A DNA stretch of 59,646 nt from Alphaproteobacteria bacterium MarineAlpha5_Bin5. GTDB taxonomy: Bacteria; Pseudomonadota; Alphaproteobacteria; HIMB59; GCA-002718135. Both the position numbers and the translations under genes were made by a program. Numbering within the stretch: position 1 is the stretch's first letter; each line of letters starts with the position of its first letter. The stretch spans positions 1 to 59,646 of the forward strand of contig PTKZ01000009.1 in assembly GCA_002938205.1 (NCBI GenBank). The letters are read 5' to 3'. Below, piece after piece: positions 14,065-27,025 of the stretch. Below the pieces are notes generated by a model. It saw only the letters and a list, made by a program, of their open reading frames with translations. It did no database searches and was not told where the DNA came from.

Positions 14065-15105
14065 TTAATTTAAAGATTTATCTAAAGAATTAGCTATTTC
14101 AAAATAAGATTGTGAAATATTTCCCTCAGGATCATCAATACATGATGGTTTACCTTGATCAGATTGTAATCTCAAATTCTTATCAAGAGGTAATTCACCT
14201 AAAAAAGGAATTTGAAATTTTTCAGCTTCTTTTTTTGCACCTTTATTTGAAAAGATAAAATGTTTTTCATTACAATTTTCACAGATAAAATAACTCATAT
14301 TTTCAACTAAGCCTAAGATTGGAACATTAACTTTCCTAAACATATTAATTCCTTTTCTAACATCTATTAAAGCTATATCTTGAGGTGTAGAAATTATAAT
14401 TGATCCTGATAATTTTGAATTTTGTGCCAAAGATAATTGTGCATCACCTGTTCCTGGCGGTAAATCAATAATTAAATAGTCAAGTTCTCCCCATTCAACT
14501 CCTCCAAACATTTGCTCTAAAGCTTTCATTATCATTGGTCCTCGCCATATAGCAGGTGCATCAACATCAATTAAAAAACCAATAGACATACATTTAACTC
14601 CAAAATTCTCCAATGGTATTAATTTTTTGTCTTGATTGGCTACAGGTTTTTTGGAAATTCCCATCATTCTAGGTATACTTGGTCCGTATATATCAGCATC
14701 AAGTAATCCTACTTTTTTTCCAATTTGATTCAAAGCAACAGCAATATTTACTGCAAAAGTAGATTTGCCCACGCCTCCTTTACCGCTTGCAATAGCAATA
14801 ATATTTTTTGCATTTATTTTAAACCTGGGCTCTGATTGATTTTTCGTTTCACTATCTTTTTCAGAAGTTGTAGCAATATTAACTGAAAGTATTCCGTCTA
14901 ATTTCTCAATACCTAGCTTTATTAATGATACTAGTTTTTCAGCTTTTTCAGCATTACTGGGATTTATAGATAAAATAATATTAACATTCCCATTTTTGAC
15001 TACAACTTGAAAATTTTGATTCTTTTCATCTAGGGGTAAATTAGTCTTCAGATCATTATAATTTTTTGTAAAATCATAAATTGATTGTAAAATTTGCTTG
15101 GACAT
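14065..15105 (-). CDS. mrp: Mrp/ApbC-type iron-sulfur cluster carrier ATPase
   Basis: This 346-residue P-loop NTPase of the Mrp/NBP35 family is thought to carry and transfer Fe-S clusters. A short N-terminal domain (residues 1-90, reduced compared with the usual DUF59 domain) precedes the deviant Walker A GKGGVGKST near residue 110. Further motifs are DADIYGPSIPRMMG, IDLPPGTGDAQLSLAQ and the cluster-binding CENC in MSYFICENC near residue 275. It is a single gene convergent with thyA; the two stop codons abut. Confidence 0.92.
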   Translation of the reverse strand: MSKQILQSIYDFTKNYNDLKTNLPLDEKNQNFQVVVKNGNVNIILSINPSNAEKAEKLVSLIKLGIEKLDGILSVNIATTSEKDSETKNQSEPRFKINAKNIIAIASGKGGVGKSTFAVNIAVALNQIGKKVGLLDADIYGPSIPRMMGISKKPVANQDKKLIPLENFGVKCMSIGFLIDVDAPAIWRGPMIMKALEQMFGGVEWGELDYLIIDLPPGTGDAQLSLAQNSKLSGSIIISTPQDIALIDVRKGINMFRKVNVPILGLVENMSYFICENCNEKHFIFSNKGAKKEAEKFQIPFLGELPLDKNLRLQSDQGKPSCIDDPEGNISQSYFEIANSLDKSLN

Positions 15106-15192
15106 ACTTGATTTTTTCAGAATAACTCAAATATAGGTTAATAATTAGTTTATTTAATGGTAGTAGCTAAAATCGATTTTATCAAGAAATAT

Positions 15193-16293
15193 ATGAATTG
15201 GAACAAAAATAATAATGATAACAATCCATGGGGCTCTGGTGGAAATAACAATCCATGGGGTTCTGGTGGTGGAAACTCGAATAATATGGATTTTGAAGAA
15301 TCCATAAAAAAAGCTAGGGACAAATTTGGAAAATTTAAAATAGGTGGTCCAAGAAACTTATCCTTACTTATTATTATTGCTATTTTAATTTGGCTAGCAA
15401 CTGGTTTTTATAGAGTAGAACCTGATGAACAAGGTATAGAATTACTTTTTGGGAAATGGAATGAAAAGACTACACAACCAGGTTTGCATTATTTTTTCCC
15501 AACACCAATTGGTCAAACAATTACACCTAAAGTAGAAGTTATTAGAAAAATCAATGTAGGTTTCAGAAGTGCTAGCGATCTTGGTTTTAGCTCCAATACA
15601 AATGCTGAAAGAAAAGTTATTGAAGAAAGCTTAATGTTAACAGGCGATCAAAATATATCGGATGTGGCTTTTACTGTTTTATTTAAAATAAAAGATGCTG
15701 GCAATTTTTTATTTAAGTTAAGGAATCCTGAAATTACAGTCAAAGATATGTCAGAAAGTGTTGTGAGAGAAGTAGTAGGTCAACGTGATCTTCAATTTTT
15801 ATTAACTGAAGGCAGACAAGAAGTTGAGCAAGTAGTTAGAAATGAATTACAAGAACTTCTAGATTCTTATGAAAGTGGAATTTTAATTCAATCTGTTCAG
15901 TTACAAAGTGTTGATCCTCCTGATCAAGTTATTGATGCCTTTGATGAAGTTCAAAGAGCTCGTCAAGATAAAGAGCGATTGGTTAACGAAGCAAATACTT
16001 ATCTAAACAGAATAGTTCCTAATGCTAGAGGTGAAGCAGCAAAGTTAGTGGAGAGTGCAAAAGCTTATAAAGAGCAGGTTGTTAAACAAGCAGAAGGTGT
16101 AGCACAAAATTTTATCGATGTTTATAATAGTTATAAAGATGCAAAAGAAGTTACTAGAAGAAGAATATATCTTGAAACTTTGAGAGAAGTTTTAGAAGGA
16201 AAAAATAAAATTATCTTAGATGATGCTGGAGGTAATCAAGGTGTTGTTCCTTATCTTCCATTAAATGAATTAAAGAAAGGAAGTAATAATTAA
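15193..16293 (+). CDS. hflK: HflK, modulator of FtsH protease
   Basis: This membrane-anchored SPFH/prohibitin protein has 366 residues from the ATG at 15193. That start gives the family's Asn/Gly/Trp-rich opening MNWNKNNNDNNPWGSGG, including a duplicated NNPWGSGG. An ATG at 15157 would add 12 residues. A single membrane segment, LSLLIIIAILIWLATGFY, is followed by the SPFH domain (VEPDEQGIELLFGKW) and a coiled-coil region with ARGEAAKLVESAKAYKEQV. It forms a large complex with HflC around FtsH. The operon continues hflC, DUF2065, degP. Confidence 0.92.
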   Translation: MNWNKNNNDNNPWGSGGNNNPWGSGGGNSNNMDFEESIKKARDKFGKFKIGGPRNLSLLIIIAILIWLATGFYRVEPDEQGIELLFGKWNEKTTQPGLHYFFPTPIGQTITPKVEVIRKINVGFRSASDLGFSSNTNAERKVIEESLMLTGDQNISDVAFTVLFKIKDAGNFLFKLRNPEITVKDMSESVVREVVGQRDLQFLLTEGRQEVEQVVRNELQELLDSYESGILIQSVQLQSVDPPDQVIDAFDEVQRARQDKERLVNEANTYLNRIVPNARGEAAKLVESAKAYKEQVVKQAEGVAQNFIDVYNSYKDAKEVTRRRIYLETLREVLEGKNKIILDDAGGNQGVVPYLPLNELKKGSNN

Positions 16294-16294
16294 A

Positions 16295-17170
16295 ATGAAA
16301 TTTACTCCTAGAAATTTAATTATACTATTGTTAATATTTGTAGGTTTTTTAACTTTTACAGGTGCTTTTTTTATTGTTAATGAGACTAAACAGGCAATTG
16401 TTTTGCAATTTGGTGATCCAAGAAAAGTAATAACAAAACCAGGCTTGCAATTTAAAATACCATTCATCCAAGATGCTGTATTTTTAGATTCTCGTTTATT
16501 AAATTTGGATCCTCAACCAGAAGAAATGATCTTGTCTGATCAAAAGCGTATAATCGTTGATTCTTTTGCTAGATATAAAATAACAGATCCATTAAAATTC
16601 TTTCAAACAGTAAGAAATGAAATTACTTTTTCTGATAGATTTGGTAGAATTATTAATGCGGCAGTAAGAGGAGTGATTGCACAATATTCTTTGACATCTC
16701 TTTTAAGTGATCAACGCATTAAAATAATGAATGAAATTCAAAATCAAATAAAAGGCAATGAAGCCTCATTTGGAGTAGAAATTATAGATATTAGAATAGG
16801 AAGAACAGATTTAACAGAACAAGTTTCAAATAATGTATATCAACGTATGCGATCAGAAAGGGAAAAAGAGGCTAATTTATTAAGAGCTGAAGGTGAAGAA
16901 TTATCAAAAGAAATTAGAGCTTCAGCAGATAGACAACAAACCGTTATTATAGCAGAAGCAGAAAGAACTTCTTCAATACTTAAAGGAGAAGGAGACGCAT
17001 TAAAAAATAAAATTTTAGCTGATGCATATAGTCTTGATGAGGAGTTTTTTGATTTTTTAAGAACTATGCAAGCATGTAGAGAAACTTTCGGTGATACTGA
17101 AATGTCTATGGTCATTGCACCTGGACAAGTTTGCGAAAAGTTTTTTGGAGAAATTGAAATAAATAATTAA
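16295..17170 (+). CDS. hflC: HflC, partner of HflK
   Basis: This 291-residue SPFH protein has one N-terminal membrane segment (residues 6-28), then VNETKQAIVLQFGDPRKVITKPGL, shortened here to ETKQAIVLQFGDPRK, and the RSEREKEANLLRAEGEE coiled-coil region. The C-terminal LRTMQACRETFG block is typical of HflC. It lies one base after hflK and overlaps the following gene by one base. Confidence 0.94.
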   Translation: MKFTPRNLIILLLIFVGFLTFTGAFFIVNETKQAIVLQFGDPRKVITKPGLQFKIPFIQDAVFLDSRLLNLDPQPEEMILSDQKRIIVDSFARYKITDPLKFFQTVRNEITFSDRFGRIINAAVRGVIAQYSLTSLLSDQRIKIMNEIQNQIKGNEASFGVEIIDIRIGRTDLTEQVSNNVYQRMRSEREKEANLLRAEGEELSKEIRASADRQQTVIIAEAERTSSILKGEGDALKNKILADAYSLDEEFFDFLRTMQACRETFGDTEMSMVIAPGQVCEKFFGEIEINN

Positions 17171-17373
17171 TGTTAAAACTATTACTTCTTGGTATTGGCT
17201 TAGTGCTAGTATTTGAAGGATTACTATATTTTGTTTTAGCAAGTAAATTACACTCAATATTAGAGAACCTAAAAAAAATTGATTCCCAATTAATTAAGAC
17301 TATATCTGTAGTTATGATTGCGATAGGTACTTGCCTTATTTATTTCACGTTTAGATTATATGGAGAATTGTAG
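17170..17373 (+). CDS. DUF2065 family membrane protein
   Basis: The 67-residue protein has two membrane segments (residues 3-25 and 43-62) connected by a charged loop. It matches DUF2065, a small family typically encoded after hflK-hflC, with the GLVLVFEGLLY opening. The function is unknown. The start overlaps the hflC stop by one base and degP begins one base after its stop, so it is part of the operon. Confidence 0.85.
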   Translation: MLKLLLLGIGLVLVFEGLLYFVLASKLHSILENLKKIDSQLIKTISVVMIAIGTCLIYFTFRLYGEL

Positions 17374-18765
17374 ATGAAAAAGTTATCTTATTTTTTTTCA
17401 TTTATTTTTTTATTACTTATAACCCAGTCTTTAAATGCTATTCCAAATAGCTTTGCAGATTTGGTTGAGAAATTATCTCCATCTGTTGTAAGCATAGCAT
17501 CAACTACAATCATTACAAATAACAATAATCAAAATCAGATACCTCGCTTTCCAGAAGGCTCACCATTTGATGAATTTTTTAAGGATTTTTTTGACAATGA
17601 GCAAAGACGATCCCCTTCTCAAAGACCAATGACAGGACTTGGATCAGGCTTTATAATTGATGATAGTGGGATTGTTGTTACTAATAATCATGTTATTGAA
17701 GGAGCTGATGAAATTACAGTTATCCTTTCAGATCAGCAAGAATTTACTGCTGAACTTCTTGGAAGAGATCCAAAAGCCGATCTCGCAGTATTAAAAATTA
17801 ATTCAGGTAAAACAAAATTGCAATCAGTAAGTTGGGGAGATTCAGATAGAATGCGTGTTGGAGATTGGTCCATAGCAATAGGTAATCCTCTTGGATTAGG
17901 GGGCACAGTTACCACAGGAATAATATCAGCAATATCAAGGGATATTGGAAGCGGGCCTTATGTAAAATTTCTTCAAACTGATGCTTCAATTAATAGAGGA
18001 AATTCTGGGGGACCATTGTTTAATGTTGAAGGTGAAGTTATTGGGATAAATTCAGCTATTATTTCTCAAACAGGTGGAAGTATAGGTTTAGGTTTTGCTA
18101 TTCCTTCTAACAGCGCAAAAAAAATTGTAAAACAATTAATTGATTTCGGAAGAACGAAAAGAGGTTGGCTTGGAGTTCAAATACAACCTGTTTCACAAGA
18201 TTTTGCTGAAAGTTTAGGTCTACCTGATCAAAAAGGAGCCTTTGTATCTAATGTTAATCCAAATGGACCTTCAAATGAAGCTGGCATTAAGGCAGGAGAT
18301 GTAATTCTAAAATTTAATAATATAGATATTGAAAAAATGATTGATTTACCAAGAGTAGTGGCTGAATCTGATGTTGGATCTATAGCAACTGTTGAGTTGT
18401 GGAGAAAAAATAAACTAATTGAAATTAAAGTTAAATTAGGTGAATTGCCTGAAGAAAGATTTATGAACAGTAAAAATTCTAATACTAAGAAAACAATCCA
18501 AGACATTACGATTGAAACTTTAGGTTTATCTATAGTGCCAACAGATAATAACAATGGAGTAATTGTTACTGATATAAAAGCTGAAAATTCTAATATTAAA
18601 ATTGGAGATATTATTACTGAAGTAAATATGGAAAAAGTTAACGATCCAAACTCTTTTAAGTTGATTGTTGAAAAATTTCAAAAAACAGGACGATCCTCAT
18701 TACTTCTAAAAGTAAATAGGAATGATGATATGCTTTGGGTTACAATTCAGTATTTAGATAATTGA
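17374..18765 (+). CDS. degP: DegP/HtrA-type periplasmic serine protease
   Basis: This 463-residue Do-family protease has a signal peptide (MKKLSYFFSFIFLLLITQ, cleaved near LNA). The catalytic triad is His106 (VVTNNHVIEG), Asp136 (KADLAVL) and Ser211 (NRGNSGGPL). Two PDZ domains follow, from about residue 255 (GWLGVQIQPV) and about residue 375. It degrades or refolds damaged envelope proteins. Being co-transcribed with hflK-hflC puts two envelope quality-control systems in one operon, the usual alphaproteobacterial layout. Confidence 0.94.
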   Translation: MKKLSYFFSFIFLLLITQSLNAIPNSFADLVEKLSPSVVSIASTTIITNNNNQNQIPRFPEGSPFDEFFKDFFDNEQRRSPSQRPMTGLGSGFIIDDSGIVVTNNHVIEGADEITVILSDQQEFTAELLGRDPKADLAVLKINSGKTKLQSVSWGDSDRMRVGDWSIAIGNPLGLGGTVTTGIISAISRDIGSGPYVKFLQTDASINRGNSGGPLFNVEGEVIGINSAIISQTGGSIGLGFAIPSNSAKKIVKQLIDFGRTKRGWLGVQIQPVSQDFAESLGLPDQKGAFVSNVNPNGPSNEAGIKAGDVILKFNNIDIEKMIDLPRVVAESDVGSIATVELWRKNKLIEIKVKLGELPEERFMNSKNSNTKKTIQDITIETLGLSIVPTDNNNGVIVTDIKAENSNIKIGDIITEVNMEKVNDPNSFKLIVEKFQKTGRSSLLLKVNRNDDMLWVTIQYLDN

Positions 18766-19679
18766 TACCTTCAGTTTACATTATTGCAGGACCGACAGCT
18801 ATAGGGAAATCAGAATTCGCATTAAATCTAGCAAAAAAATTAAATGGTAATATTATTAATGCTGACAGCATGCAGGTTTATAAACAGTTAAAAATTTTAA
18901 CAGCAAGACCAAAAAATGAAGAAACAAAAAAAATTGATCATCATCTTTATGGATACATTGATGCAATTAATAGATTTAATGTTGAAAGATGGTGTAACGA
19001 TGCTAAAGAGAAAATAAATCATTGTCATAAAAATAATATAACCCCAATTTTAGTTGGTGGTACAGGAATGTATATCGATAAACTAATTAATGGAATTATT
19101 GATATACCATCAATTCCTGAATCGCTTAAATTAGAATCAGAAATATTAATTGAAAAAAAGGGTTTAAAAAATTTTTATAATTTAATTGAAGAATTTGATC
19201 CTATCGCATTAAAAAAAATTAATACAAATGATAAAAATCGATTAAGAAGAATTTGGGAAGTGTATATTCATACTGGCAAAACTTTAAGTGAGTGGAATAA
19301 CTTAGGTACAAAATTTTTTTTAAAAAATATTAAATATAAGTTAATAATTTTTCTTCCTGATAGAGAAAAAAATTACCAAAAAGTGAATTTAAGATTTGTA
19401 TCTATGTTTAAAAAAGGCGCAATTGAAGAGGTAAAAAAACTTTTGAAATTAAATTTAAATTCATCTATGCCTATAATGAGAGCTCATGGCGTTCCTGAAA
19501 TCAAGAAATATTTGGAAAATAAAATTGATAAAGACACTTGTATTCATCGTAGTCAGCAAGTAACTAGAAATTATGTAAAGCGGCAACATACCTGGTGGAG
19601 ATCTTCTAAATTGCAGATTTTTAAAAAATTTAGTCAATTTCCTAGTGAAATTGATATAAACTTAATGAATTTTAGCTGA
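18762..19679 (+). CDS. miaA: tRNA dimethylallyltransferase
   Basis: This 305-residue enzyme adds a dimethylallyl group to A37 of tRNAs reading UNN codons. Motifs are the P-loop GPTAIGKSEFA, NADSMQVYK, LVGGTGMYI and RSQQVTRNYVKRQHTWWR near the C-terminus. The best start is a TTG at 18762 overlapping the degP stop; it places MIPSVYIIAGPT at the N-terminus as in other MiaA proteins, and no ATG lies upstream of the P-loop. Confidence 0.92.
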   Translation: MIPSVYIIAGPTAIGKSEFALNLAKKLNGNIINADSMQVYKQLKILTARPKNEETKKIDHHLYGYIDAINRFNVERWCNDAKEKINHCHKNNITPILVGGTGMYIDKLINGIIDIPSIPESLKLESEILIEKKGLKNFYNLIEEFDPIALKKINTNDKNRLRRIWEVYIHTGKTLSEWNNLGTKFFLKNIKYKLIIFLPDREKNYQKVNLRFVSMFKKGAIEEVKKLLKLNLNSSMPIMRAHGVPEIKKYLENKIDKDTCIHRSQQVTRNYVKRQHTWWRSSKLQIFKKFSQFPSEIDINLMNFS

Positions 19680-19732
19680 TTTTAAAGTAAATTATTGATT
19701 TTATTTTATCCACAGCCTATGAGTTGTTCGCA

Positions 19733-21495
19733 ATGAAACAAGTCATTACTGGAGCGGAAATTGTACTTAAATCTCTTGTTGAACATGGAGTAGAAGTCGT
19801 ATTTGGATACCCTGGAGGAGCCGTTCTTCCTATATATGATACTTTGTTTAAACAAAATGCAATTAAACATGTATTAGTAAGGCAAGAAGGTGGAGCTATT
19901 CATGCAGCTGAAGGATACGCAAGATCAACTGGAAAAACAGGAGTTGTTCTTGTAACTTCTGGTCCTGGAGCAACAAATGTGGTTACTGGATTAACAGATG
20001 CAATGATGGATAGCGTTCCTGTTGTTTGTATAACAGGTCAAGTTCCTCAACATTTGATAGGTAGTGATGCTTTTCAAGAATGTGACACAACAGGCATTAC
20101 TAGACCATGCACAAAACATAATTATTTAGTAAAAGATCCTAATAAGCTATCTTCAGTATTTCATGAAGCATTTACCATAGCTCAAAATGGAAGACCTGGA
20201 CCTGTATTAATTGATATACCAAAGGATGTTCAATTCGCTAAGGGTAGTTATATTGAAAAAAATAAAATTAAAATTCCTGCACATCGCTTATTTCAGACTA
20301 AAACAATTCAAAATAATAAAAATATAAATGAAGCAGTAGATCTTATAGCTAAATCAAAAAAACCAATTTTTTATATTGGTGGTGGTTGTATAAATTCAGG
20401 AGCCAATGCTTCAAAAATAGTAACAAAATTTGTTGAAGAAACTGGCGTACCAGCAACAATGACATTGATGGGATTAGGTGTAATAGCATCTTCTCACAAA
20501 AATTCTCTGGGAATGTTAGGTATGCATGGAATGTATGAAGCAAATATGGCTATGCATGAGTGTGATGTAATGGTTAATATTGGAGCTCGTTTTGATGATA
20601 GGGTTACAGGTCGCTTAGATGCTTTTTCTCCAAATTCAAAAAAAATCCATATTGATATTGATGAGAGTAATATTAATAAAACAATTAGTGTTGATATTCC
20701 AATAGTTGGTGATGTTGAAAATATAATTTCTGAAATGCTTAATCTTTGGAAACAAAAAAATAATAAAATTAATTCTAATAGTTTACAAGAATGGTGGCAG
20801 AAAATTAATAAATGGAAACAAGTAGATTGCTTGCAATTTAACAATAGTAATGAAGTAATAAAACCACAACATGCCATTCAGAGACTATATGAATTAACTA
20901 AAAATAAGAAAACTTTTATTACAACAGAAGTAGGTCAGCACCAAATGTGGGCAGCACAATTTTATAAATTTGAAAAACCAAATAGATGGCTTACTTCAGG
21001 CGGATTAGGTACAATGGGATATGGATTTCCTGCCGCAATAGGTGCGCAAGTAGCTAATCCAGATGCTTTGGTAGTTGATATAGCTGGAGATGCGTCAATC
21101 TTGATGAATATTCAGGAGATGAGTACTGCAATTCAATATAGACTGCCTGTAAAGATTTTTATTTTAAATAATGAATATATGGGTATGGTGCGTCAATGGC
21201 AGGAACTTCTTCATGGAGGAAGATATTCTGAGAGTTATACAGATAGTTTACCAGATTTTGTTAAATTAGCCGAAAGTTATAAAGCTGTTGGACTTAGAGC
21301 AAAAAATGCAAAGGAAATAGATGAAGTTATTAAGGAAATGATTAATATTGATAAAACTGTAATTGCTGATATCTGGGTTAATAAAGAAGAAAACTGCTTC
21401 CCAATGATTCAGAGTGGATCAGCTCATAATGAAATGCTTCTAAATAAAGAGCAAAAACAGGATAAAATGGCAAAAGAAAAAGGAAAAATTTTAGT

Positions 21496-21499
<4 letters not shown>
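19733..21499 (+). CDS. ilvB: Acetolactate synthase large subunit
   Basis: This 588-residue thiamine-diphosphate enzyme catalyses the first common step of branched-chain amino acid synthesis. The ATG at 19733 gives MKQVITGAEIVLKSLVEHGV; an upstream TTG is not needed. Motifs are GYPGGAVLPIYD, the catalytic glutamate in LVRQEGGAIHAAEGYAR, the FAD-region ARFDDRVTG, and the ThDP motif GDASILMNIQEMSTA...NN. It lies 53 bases after miaA and overlaps ilvH by four bases. No leader peptide or attenuator is visible in the short gap. Confidence 0.96.
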
Positions 21500-23060
<1,561 letters not shown>

Positions 23061-23101
23061 AAGCTTATTTAATATTGATAATATTAGTGTATAGATAAAA
23101 A

Positions 23102-24658
23102 ATGACTGAAAAAATATTTATTTTTGATACAACTTTAAGAGATGGTGAACAATCTCCAGGTGCTTCAATGAATTTGGAGGAAAAACTTCAAATTGCAGAA
23201 GTTTTAGATGATATGAAGGTCGATATAATTGAAGCTGGTTTTCCAATAGCTTCAAACGGAGACTTTGAAGCAGTTCAAGAAATAAGTAGAAAATTACATA
23301 ACTCAACAATAGCTGGTTTAGCTAGAGCAAGTTTAAAAGATATTGATAGGGCTTGGGAGGCTGTTAAATCAGCTAAATCACCTAGAATTCATACATTTAT
23401 TGCGACAAGTCCATTGCATATGAAATATAAATTAAAAAAATCAGAGGAAGAAGTTTTAGAAGCAATTCAAAAAACTGTTTCATATGCAAGAAATTTATGT
23501 CCTAATATTGAATGGAGTTGTGAAGATGGAGGTAGATCAAATTTAGATTTTCTATATCAATGCATAGAATTAGCTATAAAATGTGGTGCTTCAACTATAA
23601 ATATTCCCGATACAGTTGGATATACTTTACCTAATGAGTTTGGTTCTATTTTTAAATCTGTGAGAAACAATGTACCAAATATTGATAAAATAATTTTATC
23701 TACTCACACTCACAATGACTTGGGTCTTGCTGTGGCAAACAGCATGGCAGCAATTAAAGAAGGTGCCAGACAAGTTGAATGTACTATAAACGGTTTAGGA
23801 GAACGGGCTGGTAATGCAGCACTAGAAGAAATAGTTATGACTTTAAAGGTAAAAAAAGATTTAATGCCTTTTCATACAGATATTAAAACAGAGTCAATTA
23901 TTAAAGCTTCACGATTAGTCTCTTCTATAACTGGTTTTCCAGTGCAACCAAATAAAGCAATTGTTGGCGCTAACGCTTTTGCACATGAAGCAGGAATTCA
24001 TCAAGATGGTATGCTAAAACATGCTGGAACTTATGAAATAATGACACCTGAATCTATTGGCTTAAATAAATCTTCCTTAGTTTTAGGTAAACACTCTGGT
24101 AAGCATGCTTTTTCAGAAAAGTTGAAAGAATTAGGGTATGAGCCAGGAAATAATGCTTTAATGGAATTATTTGGAAGATTTAAAGATTTAGCAGATAAAA
24201 AAAAGGAAATATTTGAGGAAGACTTAATAGCATTAGTTGAAGATCGAGCAGCTTCATACAATGAACATATTAAATTTGTATCATTAGCAGTTAATGCAGG
24301 ATCATTTGAAAAACATGAAGCTAATTTATCAATTCAAATAGACAATGAACCAAAAATGACAAAAAGTAATGGTAATGGTCCTGTTGATGCTACATTTAAT
24401 GCTATAAAAGAATTAACATCAACAAATTATAGACTTAAACTATATCAAGTTCATGCAATAACTGCTGGCACAGATGCTCAAGGAGAGGTAACTGTAAGGT
24501 TAGAAGATGATGAATTGTCTTCACAGGCAAAAGGGAGTGATCCTGATATAATAGTTGCATCAGCAAAAGCATATATAAACGCTTTAAATAGGTTGATATT
24601 TAAAAAATCGAAATCAATTGTAGAAAATTCTGCAGAAATTAAAATAGAAGGAGTATAA
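23102..24658 (+). CDS. leuA: 2-isopropylmalate synthase
   Basis: This 518-residue enzyme condenses acetyl-CoA with 2-oxoisovalerate in the first committed step of leucine synthesis. Visible features are FDTTLRDGEQSPGASMN at the N-terminus (metal-binding DTTLRDGEQ), STHTHNDLGLAVANS, NGLGERAGNAALEE and HEAGIHQDGMLKH. A C-terminal leucine-sensing domain occupies about residues 390-505. It is separated from ilvC by 41 bases and from mreB by only six, so transcription probably continues into the cell-shape genes. Confidence 0.96.
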   Translation: MTEKIFIFDTTLRDGEQSPGASMNLEEKLQIAEVLDDMKVDIIEAGFPIASNGDFEAVQEISRKLHNSTIAGLARASLKDIDRAWEAVKSAKSPRIHTFIATSPLHMKYKLKKSEEEVLEAIQKTVSYARNLCPNIEWSCEDGGRSNLDFLYQCIELAIKCGASTINIPDTVGYTLPNEFGSIFKSVRNNVPNIDKIILSTHTHNDLGLAVANSMAAIKEGARQVECTINGLGERAGNAALEEIVMTLKVKKDLMPFHTDIKTESIIKASRLVSSITGFPVQPNKAIVGANAFAHEAGIHQDGMLKHAGTYEIMTPESIGLNKSSLVLGKHSGKHAFSEKLKELGYEPGNNALMELFGRFKDLADKKKEIFEEDLIALVEDRAASYNEHIKFVSLAVNAGSFEKHEANLSIQIDNEPKMTKSNGNGPVDATFNAIKELTSTNYRLKLYQVHAITAGTDAQGEVTVRLEDDELSSQAKGSDPDIIVASAKAYINALNRLIFKKSKSIVENSAEIKIEGV

Positions 24659-25705
<1,047 letters not shown>

Positions 25706-25713
25706 TATTTTGT

Positions 25714-26535
25714 ATGGCTAAAATATTTCACGTTAAAACATTATCAAGCTCAAAATTATTTAAAAATATATTAGTTTCTTTTATTTTTTTACTAACCTTT
25801 ATTTTAATTTATTTTTCAAAAACAGATTATTTTTTCATTAACAAACTTAAAACTGTCTCTAATACATATATTTATTCAATTACTAAAATAGTTTCGATTC
25901 CTATGAATTTTGTATCTAACATGTCTATTCAAATAAAAGAATTTAGAAATTTAAAAAATCAGAATAATATTCTGAGAGAAGAAATAATGCGTTTAAAAAA
26001 ATGGCAGACATTAGCAATTCAAAATTCTAGTGAAAATAAAGTTCTAAAAAAATTATTAAATGCAACAGATAATAATTTAGAATTAATTAAAACTGCAGCC
26101 GTTATCCAAAGAAATGATTTATTATTTGCTAAGATTATTAATATTAATGCAGGCATTAAAGATGGTTTAAGAAATCAAATGGCTGCGATTAATCATCGGG
26201 GTATGGTAGGTAGAACTATAAATTTATCTAAAGATCATTCAAAAATATTGTTAATCACAGATCCTAACTCATCAATTTCAGTTAAAACTGTGTCTAATGA
26301 AATTTTTGCTCTAATAAAAGGTTCAGAGGATGGTGTTCATTTAGTTAGTTCTTTTATCAAAAATGAAAAAATGCCTAAAATTGGAGATTTAATAGTAACA
26401 AGCGGATCAGCACAAATTTTTCCATCAGATCTTTTAGTTGGGAAAATAGTAAAACTATCAAAAAATAAGTTTTATGTTTTACCTTTTGTAGATTTTAATA
26501 ATATTGAGTATGTTCAAATTGTTAAATCTAAATAA
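25714..26535 (+). CDS. mreC: MreC, cell-shape scaffold protein
   Basis: The 273-residue protein has one N-terminal membrane segment (about residues 16-37), a coiled coil (about 65-105, with LKNQNNILREEIMRLKKW) and a periplasmic beta domain containing GMVGRTINLSKDHSKILLITDPNSS (core: GMVGRTINLS) and the conserved GDLIVTSGSAQIFPSDLLVGKI region. It links MreB to the wall synthases PBP2 and RodA. It overlaps mreD by one base. Confidence 0.9.
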   Translation: MAKIFHVKTLSSSKLFKNILVSFIFLLTFILIYFSKTDYFFINKLKTVSNTYIYSITKIVSIPMNFVSNMSIQIKEFRNLKNQNNILREEIMRLKKWQTLAIQNSSENKVLKKLLNATDNNLELIKTAAVIQRNDLLFAKIININAGIKDGLRNQMAAINHRGMVGRTINLSKDHSKILLITDPNSSISVKTVSNEIFALIKGSEDGVHLVSSFIKNEKMPKIGDLIVTSGSAQIFPSDLLVGKIVKLSKNKFYVLPFVDFNNIEYVQIVKSK

Positions 26536-27023
26536 TGGCATCATATCGATTATATAATCCTGTAATCTTTTATCATTTAATTTTATTTTTTTTATTTTCT
26601 ATAAGTATTAATTACTTCATAGAGTTAAAGTATGTAAACTTAGTTTGTTATGTTATTTTTCATATTACTTTTGTTTACTTAGCATTTTATTATTATAATT
26701 ATTTATTATTTTTAACAGGTTTTATTTATGGAATTTTTTTTGATTTAATTTTAATTAACTATATTACTCCTCATTTATTAACTTTTTTATCATTGTTATT
26801 AATAATTACTTTAATTAAAAAAAATCTTATAAATTTAAATCCTAATAAAATATCTTATATTATATTTTTTTTTTTATTTTCATCTATATTTTTAGAAATG
26901 ATAATTGCATCTATTATATTTAATTATTATTTTAATTTTTATAATTTTTTAACTTTAATTTTTATTGGATTAATTTTTTTCATACCTATTATTTATTTTT
27001 TTTCAAAATTAGATAATTTATAA
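26535..27023 (+). CDS. mreD: MreD, rod-shape membrane protein
   Basis: This 162-residue, almost entirely hydrophobic protein has five or six membrane segments. The sequence is extremely biased to Phe, Leu, Ile, Tyr and Asn. The GFIYGIFFDLILINYI stretch matches the conserved GxxxGxxxD motif of MreD. Assignment relies on this motif, on length and on position between mreC and mrdA; sequence alone would be weak because composition dominates. Confidence 0.85.
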   Translation: MASYRLYNPVIFYHLILFFLFSISINYFIELKYVNLVCYVIFHITFVYLAFYYYNYLLFLTGFIYGIFFDLILINYITPHLLTFLSLLLIITLIKKNLINLNPNKISYIIFFFLFSSIFLEMIIASIIFNYYFNFYNFLTLIFIGLIFFIPIIYFFSKLDNL

Positions 27024-27025
27024 AA

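Noticed and set aside
15208-15270. Repeated NNPWGSGG-coding units as a nucleotide repeat or CRISPR-like array
   Set aside because: They are an in-frame Asn/Gly/Trp repeat in the HflK N-terminus, a normal feature of that family.
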